From assembly GCA_025453925.1 (NCBI GenBank), contig JALOPK010000176.1:1-6861 (forward strand): a stretch of DNA of 6,861 nucleotides, written 5' to 3'. Under the pieces are notes generated by a model. That model saw only the letters and a list, made by a program, of their open reading frames with translations, was not told the DNA's origin and did not search any database. Both the position numbers and the translations under genes were made by a program. Every line of letters begins with the position of its first letter. Position 1 is the first letter of the stretch. This DNA is from Candidatus Eiseniibacteriota bacterium (GTDB taxonomy: Bacteria > JAFGKV01). Shown here one piece after another: positions 1 to 5,618 of the stretch.

Positions 1-2
1 GG

Positions 3-185
3 TTGGAAAAGGAACTTGGAAGCCCTGTTGTCCTTCTGAAGGAATGGCGCAAGACGTGGGCACGCCTTTACGTGGAAAAACAAGAAGGCAAGATGACGGA
101 CGACTTGAGAGACTGGGCAGTTGATACCATGCTCAAGATGATTCAACTCCTTCAGCCGGAACTGGACAAGATCAGGAAGAGCTAA
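3..185 (+). CDS. Hypothetical protein, probably the ORF of an integron gene cassette (5' end uncertain)
   Basis: Sixty codons are open from the left edge to a TAA at 183-185. The first possible start is a TTG at position 3, but the true start may lie outside the window, so the gene should be treated as 5'-partial. I do not recognise the family. The product is charged, has no signal peptide or membrane segment, and is likely mostly helical, with a C-terminal half rich in Leu, Ile, Lys and Asp/Glu. The stop codon lies inside the left R arm of an attC-like site (180-249), which is the usual arrangement of a gene cassette, where the ORF ends at or within its own attC. Its base composition looks less GC-rich than the core genes to the right, which fits acquired DNA. 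That it is translated is inferred from context; no ribosome-binding site can be judged this close to the edge. Confidence 0.5.
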   Translation: MEKELGSPVVLLKEWRKTWARLYVEKQEGKMTDDLRDWAVDTMLKMIQLLQPELDKIRKS

Positions 186-249
186 CAAGAGCGTGGAAGG
201 TATCGCGTTACGCTACGCTCCACACGAACCTTCACGCTCGCCGTTAGCC
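180..249 (+). other. attC: Integron attC recombination site
   Basis: The two ends pair as an imperfect long palindrome with the layout of an attC site. The left R arm GCTAAC (181-186) pairs with the right R arm GTTAGC (243-248), which contains the invariant GTT. Next comes an unpaired spacer (AA at 187-188 against GCC at 240-242). L arm GAGCGTG (189-195) pairs with CACGCTC (233-239). A single unpaired G at 196 sits in the left L arm, where extrahelical bases are expected. AAGGT (197-201) then pairs with ACCTT (228-232). The remaining 26 bases (202-227) form the variable terminal loop. The span of about 70 bp is within the usual attC range. Both R arms depart from the RYYYAAC/GTTRRRY consensus at one matching position, so pairing is kept. 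Crossover would fall between G243 and T244. The orientation agrees with the upstream ORF on the plus strand. The only reservation is that no integrase or second attC is visible here. Confidence 0.85.
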
Positions 250-275
250 CCGCGGGCTCCAACACGGGAGGGGGC

Positions 276-827
276 GTGGGAGAAACAGCGGATCCCCGCA
301 TTCAGATAAGGCCTTTCGCGGACCGCCGCGACTGCGAGCGTATGGTAGACTATTTCCTGAACGCGGACAAGGCGTTTCTGGAGGGAATGGGAGTCGACCC
401 GGGCAAGTTGCCGCCGCGAAGAGAGTGGATCGAGTCGGCCCTGCTTGACCTCGAACGCCCTGCTCACGAAAAGGACAGATACTATCTGGCATGGATCTAC
501 GATGGCACTCCCGTGGGACATGCAAGCATCAACAGGATCAAGGTTGGTGAGGAAGCGTTCATCCACTTGCATCTTTGGGTGAAAGACCTTCGGAAAGCAG
601 GACTGGGCACCCAGTTCTTTGCGGCCTCGGCGGTAGAGTTCATGCGCGCGTTCCGGCTCAAGCGTCTCTTCTGCGAGCCCTACGCGGAGAACCCGGCACC
701 GAATCGAGTTGTCTTGAAGGCTGGCTTTCGCTTCGTCAAGAGGTACCGGACAACCCCGGGCCCTCTGAACTTCGAGCAGGACGTGAATCAGTACGTGCGA
801 GAGAATCCGGAAGCCCTTGCCGGCTAG
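276..827 (+). CDS. GNAT-family N-acetyltransferase
   Basis: This 183-residue protein has the size and signatures of a single-domain GCN5-related acetyltransferase, which transfers an acetyl group from acetyl-CoA to an amine. After an N-terminal beta strand (IQIRPFADRRDCERMVDYF), the acetyl-CoA motif A covers about residues 98-126, with the pyrophosphate-binding loop R-K-A-G-L-G at 106-111. Motif B (about 131-159) carries the typical Asn followed by VLKAGF, as in RimJ/RimL-like enzymes. The substrate cannot be told from sequence. The start is a GTG four bases after GGAGG (267-271). It lies 32 bases beyond the predicted attC crossover, so the gene is likely the ORF of a second integron cassette. 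GNAT enzymes are among the commonest cassette products. No attC follows the stop, so the cassette may have lost its distal end or may never have been one. No promoter was recognised; read-through from upstream is possible. Confidence 0.85.
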   Translation: MGETADPRIQIRPFADRRDCERMVDYFLNADKAFLEGMGVDPGKLPPRREWIESALLDLERPAHEKDRYYLAWIYDGTPVGHASINRIKVGEEAFIHLHLWVKDLRKAGLGTQFFAASAVEFMRAFRLKRLFCEPYAENPAPNRVVLKAGFRFVKRYRTTPGPLNFEQDVNQYVRENPEALAG

Positions 828-860
828 AGGCCGTTGGGGCAGACGGATGGGCCGACGCGA

Positions 861-1066
861 GATCAACTCCTCCGGGCTTCTCAGTCCATTGCACTGAACA
901 TTGCCGAAGGCTGCGGCAAGATTCCGGCGGCGGCCCGAGGCCGCTTCCTTCAGATTGCCAGCGGATCAGCGCGGCGATGCTGACGCGGATGATCGAGCGT
1001 GGAAGTCAGGTTCGCGAAGGGGACGCCGTGTACGGGTACGTGAACGAGAACGAGAACGAGGGGCAA
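861..1066 (+). pseudogene. Remnant of a four-helix-bundle (23S rRNA intervening-sequence / S23-type) protein gene
   Basis: From 861 one frame reads DQLLRASQSIALNIAEGCGK and continues to GRFLQIASGSAR, which is the conserved core of the small four-helix-bundle proteins first described from 23S rRNA intervening sequences. That frame stops at TGA 981-983. A second frame picks up at about 974 with AMLTRMIERGSQVREGDAVYGY and a repetitive Asn-Glu tail (hexamer aacgag three times, 1043-1060), matching the C-terminal helix and low-complexity tail of the same family. The roughly 40 N-terminal residues before the DQLLRAS core and about 30-45 middle residues are absent, and the two surviving parts are in different frames. 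The simplest reading is a decayed gene with an internal deletion around 966-976 and a lost 5' end. The rest of 828-1183 shows no convincing gene, only a weak inverted repeat GAGGTC/GACCTC at 1151-1168. Family assignment is by recalled motif, not a search. Confidence 0.72.
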
Positions 1067-1183
1067 TCAGGCCAACCAGTACTCATGCTCACGCGCGACC
1101 GGATTGGCGGCCGTAGCGGTGCCCTCAACGAAGCTGCCGCCCCCGGTGTCGAGGTCGACCCGGACCTCTCGCGGTGCCGACGG

Positions 1184-1221
1184 CATATAGGACACGTCTA
1201 ATATAGGACACGTCCTATATG
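1184..1221. repeat. Tandem 14-bp repeat and palindrome (REP-like element or operator)
   Basis: The unit ATATAGGACACGTC occurs at 1185-1198 and again at 1201-1214, a 16-base period. The second copy runs straight into its own complement: ATATAGGAC (1201-1209), AC, GTCCTATAT (1212-1220) is a perfect 9-bp inverted repeat with a two-base centre. The first copy can also pair with the same right arm over 10 bases (CATATAGGAC 1184-1193 with GTCCTATATG 1212-1221), giving two mutually exclusive hairpins. The block lies 13 bases beyond the comM stop codon and after the cassette region, where REP-type palindromes and terminators are common. There is no clear T tract on either strand, so a standard intrinsic terminator is not evident. 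A REP sequence of the kind spread by Y1 (RAYT) transposases, a cassette-region scar or a dimeric-regulator operator all remain possible. Confidence 0.7.
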
Positions 1222-1234
1222 ATCAGAGAAACCC

Positions 1235-2770
1235 TCAGGCCCAGTACGTGCGGTCCAGGCTGCGGTACTGGATCGCTTCTGCCAGGTGGGAGGGACCGAT
1301 CATCTCGGATCCCTCGATGTCCGCGATGGTGCGGGAGACCTTCAGGATGCGGTCATACGCCCGGGCGCTGAAACCCAACCTGCGGATGGCGGCATCGATG
1401 ATGGCATCCGCTCCCTGCTCGAGCCTGCAGTACTTGCGGAGGTGCTTGGACTGCATGTGCGCGTTGCAGTACATGCCCGGCTTGTCCCGAAAACGCTCGA
1501 GCTGAACGTGCCGTGCCCGATTCACCCGCTCGCGCACGACATCCGAGTTCTCGCCGGTCGGCGCCTTGGCAAGGTGGTCATACGGAAGCGCGGCGACCTC
1601 CACGTGGATGTCGATCCGGTCAAGCAGCGGGCCCGAGATCTTGGAGAGGTAACGCTGGATCTGCGGCGGGGAGCAGGTGCATTCGTGGTGCGGATCGCCG
1701 AAGTACCCGCAGGGGCACGGGTTCATCGCGGCCGCCAGCATGAACCGTGCGGGGTAGGTCAATGCCGTGGCCGCCCGGGAGATGGTGACGGTGCCGTCCT
1801 CCATGGGCTGCCGCATCACTTCCAGCACGTTCTTCCGGAACTCCGGAAGCTCGTCCAGGAACAACACGCCGTTGTGGGCCAGACTGACCTCGCCTGGCCG
1901 GGGATAGGCGCCTCCCCCGATAAGACCTGCGTCGGAGATCGTGTGGTGGGGCGCCCGGAATGGACGCGTCGCGATGATGGCTTCGTCCGCTCGGAGCAGG
2001 CCGGCCACGCTGTGGATCTTGGTGGTTTCCAGGGCCTCCTCCAGCGTCATGGCGGGCAGGATCGTCGGCAAACGACGAGCCAGCATGGTCTTCCCGGATC
2101 CCGGAGGTCCCAGGAGGAGGATATTGTGGCCTCCGGCCGCCGCCACCTCCAGCGATCGTTTGACGTTCTGCTGACCCTTCACGTCCCCGAAATCCACGTC
2201 GTAGGTCGCGGCCTGGAAGAACGCCTGCTCCATGTCGACGGAGAACGCGGGTGGGTCGAGGTCGGACTGGAGGATGCTCACGGCTTCCCGGAGCGAGTCG
2301 GCAGGCCACACCTTGAGCCCCTGGACGATTGCCGCCTCGCGGGCGTTGGCGCGGGGAACGATGATGGCCTGGACGCCTTCACGGATCGCTGCCAGCGCAA
2401 TGGGAAGCACCCCGTGGACCGGGCGGAGGAGGCCGTCGAGGGCAAGCTCGCCCAGCAGAATGGTCGGCTCGGGGCGGCGCGGCGTCACTTGCTCGGTGGC
2501 GACCAGAATGCCGATGGAGATCGGGAGGTCGAACCCTGAACCCTCCTTCTTCCGGTCGGCGGGGGCAAGATTGATGGTCACCCGCTGATGGGGGAAGAGG
2601 AACCCCGAGTTCCGCACCGCGGCGAGCACCCTGTCGCGGCTCTCCTTCACGGCGGCGTCCGGAAGCCCCACGGTCGCGAACTGTGGCAGCCCGTGGGCGA
2701 TATCCGCCTCCACCTGCACCACGTAGGCGTCGATGCCCATGACCGATGCACTCAGCACTCGAGCCAGCAC
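1235..2770 (-). CDS. comM: ComM/YifB-family Mg-chelatase-like AAA+ ATPase
   Basis: The 511-residue product is full length for the YifB/ComM family, hexameric AAA+ motors that drive branch migration during integration of DNA in natural transformation. Domains in order are an N-terminal ChlI/Lon-S5-like domain (about 1-175, with [20 protein letters not shown] near the start), an AAA+ core and a C-terminal Mg-chelatase-type helical domain (about 460-507). Walker A is GPPGSGKT at 221-228, Walker B is [10 protein letters not shown] at 302-311, APHHT lies at 273-277, and the family's Cys-rich stretch [12 protein letters not shown] is at 348-359, with further Cys at 364 and 366. I chose the GTG at 2770 because AGGAGG lies five bases upstream and VLARVLS is where family members begin. 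The frame is open a further 47 codons upstream, but that stretch is low-complexity and overlaps the preceding gene. It is last in the minus-strand group, two bases after its neighbour's stop, so translational coupling is likely. Confidence 0.95.
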   Translation of the reverse strand: MLARVLSASVMGIDAYVVQVEADIAHGLPQFATVGLPDAAVKESRDRVLAAVRNSGFLFPHQRVTINLAPADRKKEGSGFDLPISIGILVATEQVTPRRPEPTILLGELALDGLLRPVHGVLPIALAAIREGVQAIIVPRANAREAAIVQGLKVWPADSLREAVSILQSDLDPPAFSVDMEQAFFQAATYDVDFGDVKGQQNVKRSLEVAAAGGHNILLLGPPGSGKTMLARRLPTILPAMTLEEALETTKIHSVAGLLRADEAIIATRPFRAPHHTISDAGLIGGGAYPRPGEVSLAHNGVLFLDELPEFRKNVLEVMRQPMEDGTVTISRAATALTYPARFMLAAAMNPCPCGYFGDPHHECTCSPPQIQRYLSKISGPLLDRIDIHVEVAALPYDHLAKAPTGENSDVVRERVNRARHVQLERFRDKPGMYCNAHMQSKHLRKYCRLEQGADAIIDAAIRRLGFSARAYDRILKVSRTIADIEGSEMIGPSHLAEAIQYRSLDRTYWA

Positions 2771-2772
2771 AG

Positions 2773-3192
2773 CTACCTCCTGCGGCGAGGGGGAAGGCCG
2801 ATTTCCAGGCGGCCCGACACCGATGCCCCTTCTTCGAGCACGAGGTGGCGAGCCCGAATATCTCCGTTCACCCGTGCGCCCCGGGCCAGTTCGACCCGCC
2901 CCGCGGACCACAGGTTGCCTCGCACGGTGCCGTGGACAATGATCTCACCCGCGCAGATGTTGCCCGACACCACCGCCTCGGCACGCACCAGCACGCTGGC
3001 CCCGGTCATCAAGTCCCTGCCGATGTTCTCCGCGACCAGCAGATCTTCCAGCTCGATCCGGCGATTGCAGGCGGCGCACGGCACGGAAATCGCCTCCCGC
3101 GCGACCGTGACTTCCTTGCCGCAGTAGGGGCACGCGGCGGTCCGCACGAGACGATCCACTGCCTGTCGGCGCCCGAGGGCCAGACCGATCAT
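2773..3192 (-). CDS. Zinc-ribbon protein with a bactofilin-like (polymer-forming) domain
   Basis: The 139-residue product has two parts. Residues 21-42 hold two CxxC knuckles (C21-P-Y-C24 and C39-A-A-C42), a zinc-ribbon arrangement. From about 62 to 132 there is a right-handed beta-helix-like repeat of short hydrophobic strands separated by Gly turns ([21 protein letters not shown] is typical), as in bactofilins. It matches the second half of the neighbouring bactofilin in spacing and phrasing (GDIRA then LEEGASVSG against GDIRA then AEGATFVG), so the two probably arose by duplication. It lacks the N-terminal FKGTLTFERPLKIDG segment of a full bactofilin and ends in a basic tail of four Arg. 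It starts nine bases after the bactofilin stop with no strong ribosome-binding site, so coupled translation is likely. The role is unknown; co-assembly with or recruitment to the bactofilin polymer is inference. Confidence 0.82.
   Translation of the reverse strand: MIGLALGRRQAVDRLVRTAACPYCGKEVTVAREAISVPCAACNRRIELEDLLVAENIGRDLMTGASVLVRAEAVVSGNICAGEIIVHGTVRGNLWSAGRVELARGARVNGDIRARHLVLEEGASVSGRLEIGLPPRRRR
2776..2781 (-). promoter_or_regulatory. Shine-Dalgarno sequence that fixes the comM start
   Basis: AGGAGG on the minus strand lies inside the last codons of the upstream zinc-ribbon gene, five bases before the GTG at 2770. It supports the short comM start over any start further upstream and suggests that ribosomes finishing the upstream gene reinitiate on comM. 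Confidence 0.8.
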
Positions 3193-3201
3193 GCGGCCTA
3201 A

Positions 3202-3699
3202 CTACTTGAGGCCGGTCTTCACCGCCTTGATCGCAAGCTCCGGTGAGGAAAGGGAATCGGCGTTCGGTGCCATGGCGATGGTGGGTTTCGGCTTCTGAAT
3301 ATCGGCGCCCGCGGGATTCACGTCGCATTGCCCCACGAACGTCGCGCCCTCGGCAATCGCGAGGCGGGAAGCCCGAATGTCCCCGATCAGGCTCGCGGTC
3401 GGGTTGAGCTGCACCTTGCCCTCGGCGACGATGTTGCCGGAGACCTTGCCGTCCACCACCACGTTGCCCGAACGGATATCCGCGTGCACCTCGCCCGACT
3501 GGCCGACGATAAGGAAACCGCGAGTGGTGAGTTCACCTTCGAATTTGCCGTCGATCTTCAGGGGTCGCTCGAACGTGAGGGTCCCCTTGAAGTTCGTGTC
3601 GGCGCCCAGGGTCGTCTCGACCTCTCCTTCCGCAGCCGGCACGAATTGCCGAGGCTGCCCGGGGTCATCCCATTCCGATGGTCGGTCACGCTTGATCAT
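3202..3699 (-). CDS. Bactofilin (polymer-forming cytoskeletal protein)
   Basis: Bactofilins form nucleotide-independent, apolar filaments that act as scaffolds at the inner membrane, for example for cell-wall enzymes, stalks or chromosome-segregation proteins. This 165-residue protein has the normal layout. A flexible charged N-terminus (1-30) precedes the beta-helix domain at about 31-127, which begins TNFKGTLTFERPLKIDGKFE and continues with regular G-x-(I/V)-x-(A/G) turns (SGNVVVDGKVSGNIVAEGKV). A disordered Pro/Ala/Lys tail follows. The ATG at 3699 is preceded by AGGAGG (3709-3714) at nine bases. It sits 27 bases downstream of the acyltransferase gene and nine upstream of a zinc-ribbon paralogue on the same strand. 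A paired full-length and modified bactofilin suggests heteropolymers, which is inference. Family assignment is firm; which process it scaffolds is not shown. Confidence 0.93.
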   Translation of the reverse strand: MIKRDRPSEWDDPGQPRQFVPAAEGEVETTLGADTNFKGTLTFERPLKIDGKFEGELTTRGFLIVGQSGEVHADIRSGNVVVDGKVSGNIVAEGKVQLNPTASLIGDIRASRLAIAEGATFVGQCDVNPAGADIQKPKPTIAMAPNADSLSSPELAIKAVKTGLK

Positions 3700-3726
3700 C
3701 TGCCTGCACCTCCTGCGCGGCCGCGC

Positions 3727-4566
3727 CTATTCCTGGGGCCGGGCACGCGGAAGAAACTCTGTGGAACCAGCCCCCTCGCACCGGCCCGTTTCGGACACGG
3801 GTCGGTACGGGGGATCGAGAAGATCGATGATGTGCTGCACGTAGGCCGCCATTTCCTGGCCCTTGTCCGCGCGGGGAACCGGTTGTGCAATAAAGGGTCG
3901 ACCGATGCGCAGCACAATGGTGGCGGCCTGCGGGTATCGCATGCCGACGCCCAGCATCCGTTCGGTGCCCTGCAACGCCATGGGGAGCACGAGCGAACCG
4001 CGGAGGTAGTTCGCCAGAGCGGGAGAGGTCGGGCCCATGCGGCCGGTGCGCGTGCGCGTTCCCTCGGGAAAGAGGAGCACGGGCCGGGTGGCCACCACGC
4101 GTTTGAACGCCTTGAAGCTCTCCAGGGCCTGCCTCCGCTTCAGGCCGGGGTCCTGCGTGGCGGTGCTCTGGATTACCTTGATCGTGTTGACCCCGAACGT
4201 GAAGAAGCGACGCCAGGGGGTGCGATAGGTCTTCTGGCCCGCCATGTGGTGGACGCTGAAGGCGAAATCCCTGAAGCCGACTCGAAGAAGAAGTTGCTCA
4301 ATGATATGGGAGTCTGCATAACTGGCATGGTTGCAGATGACCACGAGCTGTGTTCCTGCCCTGTGCCGCTCCCACGCCTCGTGGAGAAACGCCACGCCCT
4401 CCACCACGGAGTCCCGGCGGACAAATGATCCAATGAACCACCCTCCGAGAATCCGGTTGAGGGTGTTGGCGGGAATGACGGTATCGCCAGGTCTTCTTGA
4501 GGGCACGATAGTGGTATCGCTCCGTGGTGTCAGGGCCTCGGGTTGACCAGGGGCAAAACTCACCAT
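3727..4566 (-). CDS. plsC: 1-acyl-sn-glycerol-3-phosphate acyltransferase (PlsC family)
   Basis: The 279-residue protein matches the PlsC/LPLAT family, which transfers an acyl chain to lysophosphatidic acid or related acceptors at the inner membrane. Block I, the catalytic HX4D, is NHASYAD with H80 and D85. Block III is LLFPEGTR at 164-171, for binding the glycerol phosphate. Block IV is the VLPMAL stretch at 193-198. The first 50 residues lack a clear transmembrane helix, with only a short hydrophobic run (ILGGWFIGSFV, 39-49), so membrane contact may be peripheral. The C-terminal 25 residues are polar and probably disordered. The ATG at 4566 is the best start, although no Shine-Dalgarno sequence precedes it. 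The start codon overlaps the -10 box of the divergent gene, so initiation or transcription may be leaderless or interfering. It is first in the group leading to bactofilin, zinc-ribbon protein and comM. Acceptor specificity cannot be told; an ornithine-lipid or lysophospholipid acyltransferase role is possible. Confidence 0.9.
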   Translation of the reverse strand: MVSFAPGQPEALTPRSDTTIVPSRRPGDTVIPANTLNRILGGWFIGSFVRRDSVVEGVAFLHEAWERHRAGTQLVVICNHASYADSHIIEQLLLRVGFRDFAFSVHHMAGQKTYRTPWRRFFTFGVNTIKVIQSTATQDPGLKRRQALESFKAFKRVVATRPVLLFPEGTRTRTGRMGPTSPALANYLRGSLVLPMALQGTERMLGVGMRYPQAATIVLRIGRPFIAQPVPRADKGQEMAAYVQHIIDLLDPPYRPVSETGRCEGAGSTEFLPRARPQE

Positions 4567-4571
4567 AAGGT
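4543..4571 (+). promoter_or_regulatory. Sigma70-like promoter of the metallo-hydrolase gene
   Basis: TTGACC (4543-4548) is a near-consensus -35 element. It is followed after 17 bases by TAAGGT (4566-4571), which keeps the key T, A and final T of a -10 element. Transcription would begin near 4578, giving a leader of about 18 bases before the GGGAGG ribosome-binding site and the ATG at 4596. The -10 overlaps the first base of the divergent plsC start codon. The call is made by eye. Confidence 0.5.
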
Positions 4572-4595
4572 AGCACGGCTTGCCCGGGAGGAAAG

Positions 4596-5585
4596 ATGGG
4601 AGTTACGACGCATCTTGTCGAGATGATGGAAGGGTACTCCAAGGCACTGTACTCTTCCTTCTTCCTCTTCAGGAACTACGATCTTCTGTTCGACTGCGGT
4701 GAGGGCTGTGCCGCCAGGCTCGACCGCCACCAGTTCCGCGCCCGGTGGGTCTGCATCAGCCACTATCATCACGACCATAGCGGGGGCCTGAAGGGGCTCT
4801 TCCTGGCCAGGGCCTACACCAAGGGCTCCAATGACCGGGAGATGACCATCTACTATCCGGAGGGAAGCCCTTCGATGGAGCGCCTGCGGCGCTGGCTGGA
4901 GCGCGACCTCCCGCGCCTTCCGTTCCCCCTGGAGTGGGCGCCCGTCAGCCCGGGGTTCCGGCTGCGCGTGAGTCAGCAGGGCGCCAGGGTCCCCATCGAC
5001 CTCGAAGCCTTCGCCGCGGATCACTACGCCCGCGAGGCGTGCCTTGGTTTCCGCATCGTGGAAGGGCGGAAGCGGTTGAAACCCGAGTACGCAGGGCTGT
5101 TGCCCAACGAAATCGCGCGCATCGCCCACCAGACGGGCCACGACTCGCTGATGGAGGACTACGAGAAGACAATTCTCGTCTACTCCGGGGATTCGGCGCC
5201 ATTGCCCGTGGAGATCGTGCGAGGGGCCGACCTGCTGCTCCACGACGCGACATTCCTCTCCGAACGCGACCGGGAAGAACCTGGTCATGCCTCGGTCGAG
5301 CAGGTGCTCACTTTGGCCCGGGTGGCGGAGGTCTCGGGGGTCATGCTGGTGCACACTTCCCATCGGTACAGCCTCCGCACGGTGCGCAAGGCGATGCCGC
5401 GCCTCCTCCGGAGGACCGGGTACCAGGGTGACGTATGGATCCAATGGCTCGACAGACCGGAGCGCCTGGATGGCCAGGAGAGCGCGCCCGGGGAGAACGC
5501 GGCGGGCGAAGGGGTCAGGCGGGAAACGCACCCTCCCCGAGGGACCGACGCCCTGGGGCCGCAGGGTACGGAGGCGCCCCTGTAG
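4596..5585 (+). CDS. Metallo-beta-lactamase-fold hydrolase, RNase Z-like
   Basis: This 329-residue protein carries the two-metal site of the metallo-beta-lactamase fold, in RNase Z-like form. It has H56-Y-H58-H-D60-H61 (HxHxDH) after a DCGEG turn at 33-37, H143 in ADHYA, D199 in YSGDS, and H253 in VHTSHRY. LLHDATF (214-220) and the following GHAS (230-233) also match tRNase Z enzymes, which cleave the 3' trailer of tRNA precursors. Two differences stand out. The N-terminus lacks the usual GTGSA..P opening, beginning instead with GVTTHLVEMMEGYSKALYSS. About 40 C-terminal residues (290-329) are polar and low in complexity, with no family counterpart. The ATG is set by GGGAGG four bases upstream, with a promoter just before it. 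It may be a true RNase Z or a related hydrolase with another substrate; the metal site is sure, the substrate is not. Confidence 0.85.
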   Translation: MGVTTHLVEMMEGYSKALYSSFFLFRNYDLLFDCGEGCAARLDRHQFRARWVCISHYHHDHSGGLKGLFLARAYTKGSNDREMTIYYPEGSPSMERLRRWLERDLPRLPFPLEWAPVSPGFRLRVSQQGARVPIDLEAFAADHYAREACLGFRIVEGRKRLKPEYAGLLPNEIARIAHQTGHDSLMEDYEKTILVYSGDSAPLPVEIVRGADLLLHDATFLSERDREEPGHASVEQVLTLARVAEVSGVMLVHTSHRYSLRTVRKAMPRLLRRTGYQGDVWIQWLDRPERLDGQESAPGENAAGEGVRRETHPPRGTDALGPQGTEAPL

Positions 5586-5598
5586 AGGGTTGTGCGCG

Positions 5599-5616
5599 CC
5601 GCTCCCGGGCGAGCGG
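5599..5616. terminator. Small GC hairpin between convergent genes (possible bidirectional terminator)
   Basis: CCGCTC (5599-5604) pairs with GAGCGG (5611-5616) around a six-base loop, within the 33 bases between the convergent stop codons at 5583-5585 and 5619-5621. No T tract follows on either strand, so it is weak as an intrinsic terminator. Its position is the main support. Confidence 0.3.
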
Positions 5617-5618
5617 GC

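Noticed and set aside
2-8. GTTGGAA at the left edge, resembling the right end of a previous attC
   Set aside because: The partner arm would lie outside the window and the last base departs from consensus. It cannot be judged.
833-839. GTTGGGG just after the GNAT stop, resembling an attC right core site
   Set aside because: No complementary CCCAAC-type arm or L-arm pairing occurs in the preceding 130 bases, and the last base departs from the GTTRRRY consensus.
213-866. Long minus-strand open frame across the GNAT gene
   Set aside because: Antisense to a gene with clear acetyltransferase motifs; no recognisable domain and an Arg-rich shadow composition typical of high-GC DNA.
1151-1168. GAGGTC/GACCTC hairpin as a terminator
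   Set aside because: The stem is only six bases and no T tract follows; it is not tied to an intact gene.
1286-2539. 417-codon plus-strand open frame
   Set aside because: Lies wholly antisense to comM, whose Walker motifs are intact. The frame has the His/Gly/Arg/Val-rich look of a high-GC shadow.
2771-2911. 47-codon upstream extension of comM
   Set aside because: Family members begin at the LARVLS motif, a strong ribosome-binding site precedes the GTG at 2770, and the extension is low-complexity and overlaps the zinc-ribbon gene.
3328-4428. 366-codon plus-strand open frame
   Set aside because: Antisense to both plsC and the bactofilin, crossing their gap; no domain or ribosome-binding site.
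4560-5531. 323-codon minus-strand open frame
   Set aside because: Antisense to the metallo-hydrolase, which has all its metal ligands, a promoter and a ribosome-binding site.
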